Shown here piece after piece: positions 33,577 to 44,163 of a stretch of 64,000 nucleotides of DNA. Position 1 is the stretch's first letter. Each line of letters starts with the position of its first letter. The notes under the pieces were generated by a model. The model ran no database searches. It saw only the letters and a program-made list of their open reading frames with translations, and was not told where the DNA came from. Both the position numbers and the translations under genes were made by a program. This DNA is from Luffa acutangula (Eukaryota > Streptophyta > Magnoliopsida > Cucurbitales > Cucurbitaceae), in NCBI GenBank assembly GCA_036850905.1, contig CM072092.1, forward strand, positions 16,850,501-16,914,500, given 5' to 3'.

Positions 33577-34212
33577 CTATATTGCTGTCTCAATAACTGT
33601 GCTCTCCAGAATCCTAATGAAGGAGCAATCCTCCATTTCGTCTGGATACTTCATGGCTTTAAACACATTAAATTTTACTTCCTCATTACAAACTCTCATC
33701 GTTAACTCCCCTTTCTGAACATCTATTAACGCCCTACCAGTAGCTAAAAATGGACGACCTACAATAATTGGGACATCTTTATCAGCCTCATAGTCTAAAA
33801 TAATAAAATCAACAGGAAATATGAATTTATCCACTTTTACTAAGACATCCTTAATTTTACCCTCTGGATATGTGATAGACTTATCAGCTAATTGGAGTGT
33901 GACTGTGGTAGGCCTAGCTTCACCAATACCAAGCTTTCGATAGACCGAAAGAGGCATAAGGTTAATGCTTGCACCTAAATCACAGAGTGCTCTACCTAAT
34001 TCTTTTCCACCTATAGACACGGGTATGGTAAATGACCCTGGATCCTTAGCCTTGGGTGGTAGCCCATTCTTAAGAATAGCACTACACTCCTCAGTAAGAG
34101 ATACAGTTTCAAACTCACCTAACCTCTTCTTTTTAGTTAAAATATCCTTAAGAAATTTAGCATAATTAGGCATTTGCTTTATAGCTTCTACTAAAGGTAT
34201 ATTTATATGCAA
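33577..34212 (-). CDS. Protease of Ath-3
   Basis: A 211-aa frame with the linker NIPLVEAIKQMPNYAKFLKD, retropepsin ALCDLGASINLMPLSVYRKL and VPIIVGRPFLATGRALIDVQ. It releases Gag and Pol products from the polyprotein. The upstream Gag C-terminus (34213-34515) is in other frames, showing VTLRSGKPLK and PYVPPLPFPQRQKP. Confidence 0.85.
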   Translation of the reverse strand: MHINIPLVEAIKQMPNYAKFLKDILTKKKRLGEFETVSLTEECSAILKNGLPPKAKDPGSFTIPVSIGGKELGRALCDLGASINLMPLSVYRKLGIGEARPTTVTLQLADKSITYPEGKIKDVLVKVDKFIFPVDFIILDYEADKDVPIIVGRPFLATGRALIDVQKGELTMRVCNEEVKFNVFKAMKYPDEMEDCSFIRILESTVIETAI

Positions 34213-34515
34213 CTGCTTAAGAATCTCTAAAAACTTTTTAAATTGACCGTCCTAATTCCTAGGCTTTTGCCTTTGTGGAAAAGGTAGAGGTGGTACATAA
34301 GGTGGGGGCGGCACATAAGGTGGTCCCACATCTGGAATAGAACCAGATGCTCCAGCATCTTTCTTGCTGCCTCCAGCACCCTGACCAATCTCCAACTATT
34401 CCTCAACTACAATATCTTTATCACCATGTTTATTTAAATCCTGGGTTTTTCTAGGCTCTTTTAGTGGCTTACCACTCCTAAGAGTCACTACCTTTACCTG
34501 CTCCTCACCTTCCCT

Positions 34516-35972
34516 TCAAGGGTGTTCAGTATCCGAAGGAAGTTTCCCTTGAGGCCTTGCCTTCAATTCATTAGCTAGTTGACCCACTTGCAATTCCAGG
34601 GCTCTCATCGAGGCTTGATTACTTTGAATTGCGGCATCTGTACGAGCCATAAATTCTTTCATCATCGCCTCGAGAGAACTTCCTAAATTTTGCTGGGGCA
34701 AAGCCTGCTTATTTTGTTGGGGCAGTACCTGCGCTTTAGAAAATCCCGACTGGTTCACCTTTTGTTGTGCTTGCGCACTGCTTCCTTGTCCTCCCCATGC
34801 GAAGTTAGGGTGGTTGCGCCAACCTGGATTATAAAAGTTAGAATAAGGGTTATTCCTCTGATTACCTACAAAAAACACAGAAGCTAGATTGTTAAGGCAA
34901 AACTCGTAGTTGTGATTTTCACCACAATAGACACATGCTACTTCTGCCACTTGGTTCACCATTGCAGTAGGCTTCATAGCTAGTGGCTGTTGATGACTAA
35001 TCACTGTCACATTCTTAAGAGCATTAGCAATCATAGCAAGATCAGCCCTAATGGTGGACACACCATCAACCTCTAATACACTCCTAACCTTTTTATTTGT
35101 GCCTCTAACATCCGACCACTGATAACTATTAGTAGATATTCTTTCTAAAATTTCATAGGCTTCATCAAAAGCCTTTGCCAAAAGGGCCCCTCCAACCGAA
35201 GCATTAACCATACCTTGGGTTACTCCATTTAAACCATTGTAAAATGTTTCCATTTGAATACAATGAGGTAAACCATGGTGAGGACACTTTCGCAAAAGCT
35301 CCTTAAACCTCTCCCAAGCCTCACTAAAAGTCTCATCTTCAAGTTGCCTAAACCCTACTATTTCACTCCTTAATTTAGCATTTCTATTAGGTGGGAAATA
35401 TTTACTCAAAAATTTTTCAGCTAACTCATCCCATGTCCTAATTGATCCTGGAGCAAAAGAGTTTAGGCATGCCTTTGCTCCATCTCTAAGAGAATACGGG
35501 AACAAAGATAATATAATGGCATCCTTAGGTACTCCTTGAATTACAAAAGAATCACTAACTCCTAGAAAAGACTTAAGATGTAAATGAGGATCTTCAGATG
35601 ACAAACCATGGAACTGCCCCACGGTTTGTAAAATCTGAAACATTACCGGTTTCATTTCAAAATTTGCCGCTTGAATTTGGGGTCGTGCAATCCCTGTATT
35701 TAACTCATTGGGACAGCATACGCTCGAATGGCTCTGGTCCTATCGTTCGCTATCAAGATAGGATTCTCAGCCTGATTATTTTGCTGCTCATTTTGTTCAA
35801 ACAGTGGGTTTTGCTGCAGCAAACGATTCTGGGGGTCTACTGGACCTTCAGGACCCTGCGGAAGACACGACACGTTCTCCATCTGGTTTCTGCGCTGCTC
35901 TCTCCTTCTAATCCTGAATGTCGTTTCAATTTCTAGATCAAGCTCGAATCTCACCCTAGGCGGATCGCTCAT
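34516..35972 (-). pseudogene. Gag of Ath-3
   Basis: The start at 35972 gives MSDPPRVRFELDLEIETTFR, a basic arm (RIRRREQRRNQ) and ANDRTRAIRAYAVP, ending at a stop at 35700 after a one-base shift. The main frame, 34516-35655, encodes capsid (LQTVGQFHGLSSEDPHLHLK, PYSLRDGAKACLNSFAPGSI, KYFPPNRNAKLRSEIVGFRQ, METFYNGLNG), the zinc-knuckle CVYCGENHNYEFC (CX2CX3HX4C), and a Gln-rich C-terminal region. Only one frameshift and a terminal stop separate it from an intact gag. Confidence 0.85.
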
Positions 35973-36082
35973 GCACCAAGCTCACACCTGTAAAAACAAA
36001 AGAAAAAATCAAAAAGTTATAGCACCAAACCACTAAAACACATACACAAAATAAATCAGATAAAAAATTATTCATTCTCCCC

Positions 36083-36100
36083 TACAACAGCGCCAAAAAC
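36083..36100 (-). other. Primer binding site of Ath-3, tRNA-Asp type
   Basis: The minus-strand reading TTTTTGGCGCTGTTGTAGGG resembles the tRNA-Asp complement TGGCGCCGTTGCCGGGG, with substitutions at three positions. It lies just inside the 5' LTR. Confidence 0.7.
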
Positions 36101-36101
36101 T

Positions 36102-37264
36102 TGTTGGGCTCATAGAGTGAGTAGAAATATGGTATAAAAAGACTCTAGAATTCCTGTGCAAGCATACACAGTCTGCAGCAAGTAATATTATCAATCCGAG
36201 TCCTGAATTAGCTTCCACTTTATCTATTTTGTATGAATCTTTTAATGGTTTCAAGGTAATAAAAATGATTGGGTTTTATAAGAATTATGCTGAAGCAAAG
36301 TAAATAATAGAACAACAAGTAAACAAATAGGCAGATAGATTAGAGGCAGGCGCTGGTTAGGATTTAGTGATTGTTTTTAAAGAAGCTCTAGCAATATTAT
36401 TGATCATGCAATTCTCGCAGTATTATTAGTGGATTCCTCCCAGAACTTCGGATCTTTTGGGATGTGTTTCAACCCCAATGAAGTACGACCGATCGAGCAC
36501 TAGGCAACTTGCTATCCCTAGCTCAGTCACTGGCATTCACCAATACACAATGATCGTAGTGTGGATAATTGCCACACACTCTCTAAATCATCCCTGAAAC
36601 TAGAGAGAGGTATTCACACCGACGGGCTAGGCGAGCATAAAATGGAAATAAGCACAACAATTAACCAAAATGCGATAGTCAATATATTACTAAAGATGAA
36701 GCACAATAATCACATTATTCCTAACCAACACCTAAGCTACTTAGTTCATAATAGGCATGGAAACACGAATCACAATCTGAGTAGGCATGTCCATAATCAC
36801 AAGATAATAAAGAAAATAATAATCTCCTTAATCAGCTTGCGGATGATGGTCTTCTAGTGGTCTCCAACCTCTCTATACTACTCGGCTTCCAAAGAAACAT
36901 GGAATTGTTTTGACTTGGACGGCTACTTCCTTTTATTGAAGGATAGGAGGCTTGAATTAGGTCAACTTGGACACGTGTAGGGCTCTCCTTGCTCCTTTAT
37001 CCCGAAAATAACTCAACAGAAGTTGGTTCATGAAGTTGGCTAACGAGCTGTGATGTGGCAGTTCTGCTCCCAGTTTTACTGCAGCACAGAATTTGCTTCC
37101 TCAAGTCGCCCAGCAGCATAATCTGCACAAAGTAATTTCCAAGGCTTCCATTCTTCCAAATGGGTTAAAACATATAATATATATCTAAAACCAACCCTAT
37201 TAAGTATAAAAGACACACAAATCCCTATATAAATGAGGCCTAACTACCTTTTGGGCAGTTATCA
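36102..37264 (-). repeat. 5' LTR of Ath-3
   Basis: A 1163-bp LTR, TGTTGGGCTCATAGAG to ...GGGCAGTTATCA. It is the partner of 25653-26818 and the same family as the solo LTR at 12008-19577. Confidence 0.92.
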
Positions 37265-37781
37265 GCGTCTCTCCTAAACCTAGGCCACGATTATACTCTA
37301 CCTCTTCATCATCGTCAGTCAAGTATTCAGGACCAATAGAAAACCATGTATGCAAACTAAATACAGACTTATCTTGGCCAAAAATACTAAAAACGACTTT
37401 TTCATCATGAATGTTGAAGGGAAGCTTACCTGTATGCACACTAATCTCAGCTTTACCTGTAGCTAAGAAGGGTCTGCCTAGAATAATGGGTACCTGTCTG
37501 TCCTCCTGCATGTCGAGTACCACAAAGTCTACAGGGAAGAAAAATTTATTGACCTTTACCAGCACATCCTCTACAACACCCATTGGGTGGGTAATCGATC
37601 TATCAGCAAGCTGGAGAATGACGTCGGTGTCCTTCATTCCTGTTAAACCAATCTTCCTGTATACAGAATAGGGCATCAAATTTATACTAGCACCTAAATC
37701 ACACAAGGCCCTATTGAAAGATACTTCTCCTATAATGTAGGGAACAATAAAACTCCCTAGGTCTTTTTGTTTAGAAGGCAT
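37265..37781 (-). pseudogene. Protease of element C
   Basis: The minus-strand frame encodes KDLGSFIVPYIIGEVSFNRA, then LCDLGASINLMPYSVYRKIG with the DLGAS active site, and VPIILGRPFLATGKAEISVH. The C-terminal extension (FGQDKSVFSLHTWFSIGPEY, DDDEEVEYNRGLGLGET) runs to the Ath-3 insertion point at 37264 and is in phase with the acidic domain at 25652. A one-base shift near 37781, in a T-rich run, separates it from the gag-linker frame upstream. Confidence 0.8.
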
Positions 37782-39324
37782 ATTTCAAAAACTATGGTAC
37801 TACTACGTTCAGACAATTTAAAAACTTCTTTTTTTAAACTTTTCTTCCTAGAAAACATTTCTTTCATGAATTTTCCATAATTAGGCATGTTATACAAAGC
37901 ATCTACTAAGGGAATATTCACAGACAGTTTTCTAAACATCTCTAGGAATTTCTGAAACTGCTCATCTAATTTAACATTTTTAAAGCGCTGAGGAAAAGGT
38001 AACTCCCTATAGTTAAAGGTAGGACATTCGCCCCTTCGCTTGGGCGGGCTAATGTGTGAGCCTTTGTCATGATGGCTGCATGGAACCACTTCTTTCTCGT
38101 TCAGTTTCTCGTCATGTCTGTCATCTTTTTCTTTTCCTGCAAAAGAGTTAGAAAAACCACAATTCAAATCAATAGAGTTAGGAGGATGTTGGGACCTTTC
38201 AGAGGAGGCTTTTTGTGCCTCAGCTCTTTCATTTTCATCCATGCTCTTCTCTTCTTTCTTCTTTTCTGAATTGATCTCCAACTGTCTACCACTTCTCAGT
38301 GTCACCATCTTGCACTGCTCTCTTGGATTGGGTTCAGTGTCGCTTGGAAATTTTCCCTTCTGAAGGGCATTCACTGCTGAAGCGATCTGACCTATATGAA
38401 CTTCCATATTTTTCAGAGATGTGTCGTGGTTATTAACTGTCGTTTGGAGATTCACATTTAACACTTTCTGTTCTTTGAGAAACATGGCCACCATCTCCTC
38501 CAGGTTACTCTTCTTTTCAGGCGTATTAGATGATGCAAAACCTGGCGGTGGCTACAATACGTTCTTTGTGTTCGAGTACGAGAAGTTCTCATGATTACGC
38601 AGACTGGGGTGGTAGAAGTTCGGTACTCCTTGAGTAAATGGTATGTTACCCACGTACTGAACCTCTTCTACATCTTGACCTTCCTTCTTTGAATACCCAT
38701 CAGCTACAGTGGAAATGGACTTGACCACCTCATATGAAGTCAGCTTGTTCAGGGTATTTGTCAAAGATGTCATCTGTGCCTTCAACAAACTCGACTCATC
38801 TAATTCATAAATTCCAGCCTTTTTAGAAACTGTCCCCCTCTCAGTCAGCCACTGGTAGCTGGTTGCTGCCATTTTCTCTAGCATAACCTTGGCTTCTGTC
38901 ACTATCTTGGAAAGAAAACTCTCACCTATTGATGTGTCTAGAACCGTCTTGGTGGAGGGATTCAATCCATTGTAAAACAACTGCACCTGGAGGCAATCTG
39001 GATATCCATGCTGCAGGCATCACCTAAGCATTTCCTTATATCTCTCTCATGCCTCGTATAGCTGCTCCTCATCCAATTGCCTGAATGTTCCGATCTCAGT
39101 CCGAAGCTTCGTAGTCTTGGCAGGCGGGAAAAATTTCGTCAGGAAAGCCTGGGCATGCTCGTCCCATGTGCTGATACTGCCCGTCTAAACTGATTCGAGC
39201 CAATCTTTTGCCTTGTCTTGCAGAGAAAGTGAGAATAACCCCAATCTTATAGTGTCGGTCAAAACTCCATTCATCTTTACCATACTGCATATCTCCAAGA
39301 ATGATCGCAGATGTGAGTGTGGAT
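37757..39324 (-). pseudogene. Gag (central and C-terminal) of element C
   Basis: The frame 37757-38494 encodes the C-terminal part (LKNMEVHIGQIASAVNALQK, CKMVTLRSGRQLE, PFPQRFKNVKLDEQFQKFLE). The frame 38552-38986 encodes MQLFYNGLNPSTKTVLDTS and ANTSYQWL-type capsid sequence. Degraded upstream frames reach 39324 (HSHLRSFLEICSM), where solo LTR C2 intervenes. Where Ath-3 gag has a CX2CX3HX4C knuckle, this gag reads DVEEVQYVGNIPFTQG, with no Cys or His pair. Several frameshifts make this copy inactive. Confidence 0.75.
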
Positions 39325-40740
39325 TCTTCGTAGGCGATTACCGCAAGCACACGGGTCGTCACAAGTAATATAAAGTGGTAGGCAATACCGAGTATCGAAT
39401 CCACAGGGAGGCGAAGCGAAAATTAAGCAAAGCAAAAATCTCTTGAGCTCTAAAAATACTTGGGCGAAATAATATTTAGGGAACAACTTATGCAATAAAA
39501 ATGATTCAAAAATCAAAGCAATTAAAGAAAATAATTTGATCGATCGAAAAAAAAATATGGAGAAAGAGTTTTCTTTAAATGGGAAGAGGGGTCTTGAAAA
39601 TGAATTATTAGCTAAACATTTATTATAATTATCCTATCTCATTGCCCAACTAATTATAATCCTAGAATCTCCGTTAATAACATAGGTTCTCCTGTTGATT
39701 TTCCCTAATTGTAATTAATTCACTTTAACAACCTAAGTGTCCTTAGCACCATAAAAAATCATTAATTAATACGCTCTGATTCATTTTAGGAATCTAAGTT
39801 TAATGAACTAATCCCGGTGTCACGACGAACAATTAAACTAGTTGCATGGATTACGATCTATCCTAATTTCTCTCCGTCGTGTTTCCATTAAGAATCAAAT
39901 CATTACACAATTGGCCAGATTGAATTAAGCATAAAGCACATCCATACAAATAATTAGGAAAAAGGGCAAGAGACAGGAAATTATAATAACATTTTGACTA
40001 TAATTTCATTTCAAGACCCCAAATTGGGGTTTAGCTACACATAGCTAAAATGTCCACAAAATTTACAATAGAAAGCATAATTAAGAGCATAATAAAAGGA
40101 AAGGAATTGACTGTTGAAAAACCCCTTCGTTGACGCTTGGAGTCTCGCCGAACACTCCTTGAGCCTCCTTTGATGCTCCCCAAAATTCTCCAAAATATTT
40201 CCCACTAAAGAAATCTCTCAAAAAGGCTAGAAAGCCTTGAGAGAGGCTCCAAAGGAGCCTAAGGAAGGAGAGAAAGGAAGAAATGGGAATTGATTCCTTG
40301 ATGGATTGTTGGATGATTGAAATGAGGCACCTTGGGGCGCCTTTTATAGGCCTGGACAGGGGGTAGCATCGCGACGCTGATTGGCACAGCGTCACGACGC
40401 TGTGATGCAATCAGCTTGCCGCCCAAGAAATGGGCAGTGTCACGACGCTGTGCCATTTTCCAGATTTTTCCATCTGCGTTTTGGGCTTCTTTTTGGGCTT
40501 CCCCTTTATTTCTTTTGGGTTTTTTCCTTCATGATTGATCTCTATGACTCCCCTTTTGGTCCAAGCTTGAAATTTGGGCTTGATTGGCTTCATTTTGGGC
40601 ATTTTTTCCCCAAAATCCACAACTTTGCTCCTAAGGACCAAATAAAATAATACATTAAATATTTTCATTAAAAACACAATTAAAGCACAAAAAGGCCTAA
40701 TAAGTTGAGACTAAAATAGCGACATTTCTGCTCCTTATCA
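39325..40740 (-). repeat. Solo LTR C2 (element C family) inside element C gag
   Basis: 1416 bp from 39325 to ...CTCCTTATCA at 40740, with flanking TGGAT (39320-39324) and TGGGT (40741-40745), one mismatch. The gag codons on either side join in phase. The minus-strand TATA complement is at 40341-40350 (CTTTTATAGG). Palindromes upstream of it lie at 40365-40378, 40388-40401 and 40436-40449. Repeated AAGCCCAA motifs (TTTGGGCTT) follow at 40480-40600. The element's own family thus inserted into it. Confidence 0.9.
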
Positions 40741-40912
40741 TGGGTCCTCAGAACGATGTCCCTTAAAACAGTTATTGCGTGCCATCTGAATCAATCCTGT
40801 CTTCAACTCAAAATTGTTAGCTTGGATCGGGGCGTAAACGATGCCTGAGTTTTCAATGGGGAGAACTGGATGTAAAAAGTCTTTGATTGCCTTGGGAGCT
40901 TCATCTTGATGG
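40741..40912 (-). pseudogene. Gag N-terminal fragment of element C
   Basis: The minus-strand frame encodes HQDEAPKAIKDFLHPVLPIE, then NSGIVYAPIQANNFELKTGL, then IQMARNNCFKGHRSEDP. It continues in phase with HSHLRSFLEIC on the far side of solo LTR C2. PIQANNFELK is the signature of the Tat/Athila gag N-terminal region. The fragment is cut at 40912 by the Copia-D LTR; the start codon lies elsewhere. Confidence 0.8.
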
Positions 40913-42913
40913 TGTTGGGTTTTATGCCCTAAAACTCGTAGATAGTAAATGTACATTTGACCGAACATTAATAAAAGTGATGTATTATTCAATGTTTGTA
41001 TTATATCTTGTCTTAATAACCCTAATCCAATAAACTAAACATCCAAGGCTAATAGAATGAGACTTGAACTAGTATGTAGGGACATACGGGGATCAATGTT
41101 CAAGTATTAGCCTAAAGGGTCTGCAGTATAGGGATAAGGCTGGGTACCTTGTCCTAGTGACACTATGGATATGGCCCGCTTTGTATATTGATACAAACGT
41201 AATGATCCAACGCGTTCATGTAGTTGACATGCGAGTGGGGGTATCCTGTGCAATGAGTTTGCACAAAGACCGGACCGCGAAATAGTTTACCACTAACTGT
41301 AACACCGTTAGTTAGCTCGGTTTCTATTTCACTAGGATGACCTAGGCAACTTGGCCTTAATCCTGAGTGGATTATGGACTCCTGTCCATGAGGGATTGTC
41401 CTTTGATTTGTACGGGTGAGAGTGGCCTGTTCGCCGACTCAATAAGCCTACCATTTTGGGGACAAGACCGAGTGGGGAGCTGGAAACGTAGTCTTACAAG
41501 ATGGAATTCACTCCTTCCCGATATTAGGGTAAGTAAAGGTGTGTTCCCTTAAGTGGTGTCTTCGGGTCTTAAACAATGGGCCCAAACCTCTTTATGGCAC
41601 GAGAGGGACTTCTGTTTGTTGGTTGGACCTCAAACAGGTTGTTCATTAGAGGAGCACTAGTACTTAAGGATCAAGAGGTAGCCCAGGGGTAAAACGGTAA
41701 TTTGACCTAGCTGGGGTACGAACACACGTGAAGGGCTAACTTGCTGTTGACGGTCGATATCCGTGGACACAGAAATATATCTGCAGTGAGAAGAGTGCAG
41801 CTGTGACTCTTTAGTGGAGTGAACCACAGTTAACGAATATTGATTATCTTGGTTAATGAGTTTAGCCAATTAATCTCATATCGTTGGAGCTTCTGATTTG
41901 TAGGTCCATCAGGACCCATCGGTAGCTCGATAATGGCGTTGAGGTAAATTTCTAAGGGTGAATTGAGTATTCGAAGGGGTTCGAATATTAAATTAAAATA
42001 TGAACTTGATTCATATTAAAAACTATAGGTTATAATTAATACACATATGATGTATATTAATTCTATAGTGAATTTGAGAGATATAAATATATAATTAAAT
42101 ATATGATATTTAATTATGATATTAATTAATTGGTGAATTAATTAATATTATGGTTTTAATTTTAATTAAATTTGATTTAATTAAGCAATATTAAAACTAT
42201 AGGATAAAATGGAGGTTTGTATAAATATTTTTATACAAAAACACACTTATATTAATAATTTAATTAAAAAGATTAATTAATATTTAATTTTATTTATTAA
42301 ATATTAATTAATATTTTCCCATCAGTTATTCTAACTGATGGGAACGTGGTTTGCTCCTGTTATGCGTGGTTGAGAGAAGATTAAGGAAGAGGTTGGCCTC
42401 TTTACGCTGGAATTCATTCAGTTCTCTCTCTCAGAAAAATCCTCAGAAGTTTTACTCTCTCAATCCTAGAGTTCTCTGCAGTATTTTCCCTAAGAACATA
42501 GAGACCCAAATATTCCCTTAGAGGTTTTGCTCCCACAAGCTCCCAACGCACGTTCCCTTCCGAGAATACCAGTGCAATCAAGTGGTGGTGTTCATGGTGT
42601 TTTTCCCGCGAGTTTGAGGAGTTCTTCGCTGCTGTTTTTTTTTTGTGGAATCAAAGGTTTTGGTGAGATCTCGTCAAGAAAACTACAATGGTATGGGTTC
42701 AATTGATCTAGGATCATTAGGATCCTTCTTAGATTAGATCTAAGTGTTTTATTCCTCATGATCTCAGCATGCTTTGTATATTTCCAGCAAGTATAAATTT
42801 ACTTATGTTGCTGTAAAATTTATCTTTGTGATCTGTATTGGTATTTTAATTATAATTCAAAATCAGTGTGGTTTTCTGTCCGTTTCCGCTGCGCTAGGGC
42901 TTTAATCCCTACA
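40913..42913 (+). repeat. 5' LTR of Copia-D
   Basis: A 2001-bp LTR, TGTTGGGTTTTATGCCC to ...CTTTAATCCCTACA. It matches the 3' LTR (44164-44867) with scattered differences and the solo LTR at 48595-52019. The stretch 41990-42310 is very AT-rich with self-complementary ATTAATTAAT runs. Confidence 0.9.
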
Positions 42914-42914
42914 A

Positions 42915-42929
42915 TTGGTATCAGAGCCA
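42915..42929 (+). other. Primer binding site of Copia-D, tRNA-Met type
   Basis: TTGGTATCAGAGCCA directly after the LTR is the standard initiator tRNA-Met primer site of plant Copia elements. Confidence 0.9.
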
Positions 42930-43869
42930 TCTCTGAATTTTTTTTTCATGATTGAAATTTGCGGATTCACTTTTATGGTGGGATTAATTTGCATTGTGAA
43001 TGTTGGTTTGCGATAAACGGTTTTGATTTAATTTGGCCTTAGATTTACAGTTTTATCACTAATTTGATCATGTAAGGGCCCCTGCGTTTTTGGGCATTAT
43101 ACTGTAAATTGAGTCTGTAAAGTCGGGGTCTAGATTAGGGTTGAAAATCGATGAAGATGGTGGTAGAAATCGACAAATTTCGTGAAGAACAGCCGCGGTT
43201 CTGCCTAGAGTACAGCTCCAGACAGAACAGCGTCTGGACGCTGGGCCTTGTGCGACTCGACGCTGTCGCGATTCCACGCTCCAAACGGTTGAAATCGCGC
43301 CAGCGTGGGGACGCTAATTGCTCAGCGTCTCGACGCTGTCACAATTTCGTGCGGCACCAGATTTCCGTAGAGACGTGCGTGGTGCCCTAATTGGCCGGTC
43401 CGGTTTCTGCATTTTGGGTTAGCTGGGACCGATTTGGTCCGGTTTAACCCGGTTTGGGCACGGTTCGAGTTTTTCAAGCTCGGTTTGAAGCGGTTCGAGT
43501 CGGTTCAAGACTTGTAGACCGGATTTGGAGCTGCAGATTTTTGTAATAGGATAGATTTATTGCTTTATTAGTGTAATTTTGCATTAGTCTATCCTAGGGG
43601 CCAATTAAATCGGTTTATTTGCTATTTAAATGCTTTATGGATGTCATTTAAATTTTAATCCCACCTTAGGATATAAAGCATGCTCATGCATTATGTATGT
43701 TATAATATGATTATAATATTTGGATGATAATGCATGGATTTTCATGATTGATTTAATATATAGTTGAATTATATTAAATTCATAAAAATGGGAAAGTATG
43801 ATGCATGCAATTACATAGTTTTAATATAAGAGTTATATTAAAAATAAATTGTTTGCAGCATGCTAACGA
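42930..43869 (+). other. Leader region of Copia-D without gag
   Basis: No gag frame is recognised. The part 43219-43345 is GC-rich and holds AGCGTCTGGACGCT (43229-43242), AGCGTGGGGACGCT (43302-43315) and AGCGTCTCGACGCT (43324-43337). The stretch 43395-43520 repeats CGGTTTGG/CGGTTCGAG-like words. An 79-aa frame at 43151-43390 spans the palindromes and has no family resemblance. Confidence 0.5.
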
Positions 43870-43998
43870 GGAGATGTGGTCGTGACCAAGATTGCTTCCG
43901 AGCACAACATTGCTGATCTGTTTACGAAGGCCCTCTCGGTAAAAGTGTTCGAGGGTCATCTAGAAAGTCTAGGTCTGCGAGACATGTATATAGCGTAA
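43870..43998 (+). pseudogene. C-terminal RNase H remnant of Copia-D
   Basis: 43 codons encode GDVVVTKIASEHNIADLFTK and ALSVKVFEGHLESLGLRDMY, then a stop. EHNIADLFTKAL...HLE.LGLR is the standard C-terminus of Copia pol. The residue identifies the family as Copia. Upstream pol is deleted, with a breakpoint close to 43865. Confidence 0.85.
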
Positions 43999-44163
43999 TC
44001 TAGGGCAAGTGGGAGATGTGTAATGGGTGTAAGGATGCCCTAGCTTACTGTATTTTGTATATTTACCTTTTATGTAATGTACAACATACATGTACCATTT
44101 CCAGCATTGGATTATATTGTATATACTTTCCCTGTAACTTGAGTTTTAGTTCATGTGGGAGTT

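Larger units (their letters stand above)
25653..37264 (-). mobile_element. Ath-3: nearly complete Athila-type Gypsy element
   Basis: It is 11.6 kb with both LTRs (25653-26818 and 36102-37264), a tRNA-Asp primer site, polypurine tract, gag, protease, RT-RNase H, integrase and ORF3, all on the minus strand. The flanking duplication is GGGTC (25648-25652) versus GCGTC (37265-37269), one mismatch. Coding regions are long but each has one or a few stops or frameshifts, so the copy is probably inactive yet recent. It sits in element C and is the best reference in the window for reading Ath-2 and element E. Confidence 0.92.
22271..40912 (-). mobile_element. Element C: non-autonomous Gypsy (Tat/Athila-related) element with gag-protease but no pol
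   Basis: Own sequence: 3' LTR 22271-23617, internal 23618-25652, 37265-39324 and 40741-40912. It is interrupted by Ath-3 (25653-37264) and solo LTR C2 (39325-40740), and its 5' end is cut by Copia-D at 40913. Bridging Ath-3 brings the end of the protease frame (RGLGLGET) directly in phase with an acidic FENEL-repeat sequence. No RT, RNase H or integrase is found where pol should be. The element therefore resembles gag-only terminal-repeat retrotransposons, with protease and an extra acidic domain. It would need pol enzymes in trans. The gag leader and 5' LTR are not in the window. Confidence 0.75.

Noticed and set aside
36561..36857. 98-aa frame conserved with 26111-26407
   Set aside because: Both lie in the Ath-3 LTRs, so the conservation reflects LTR identity, not a gene.
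41990..42310. AT-rich self-complementary stretch as a replication origin or matrix attachment region
   Set aside because: It is part of the Copia-D LTR and recurs in its other copies; no specific support for such a function.
43151..43390. 79-aa frame in the Copia-D leader as a possible gag remnant
   Set aside because: No gag motif; the frame only runs through the palindromes.
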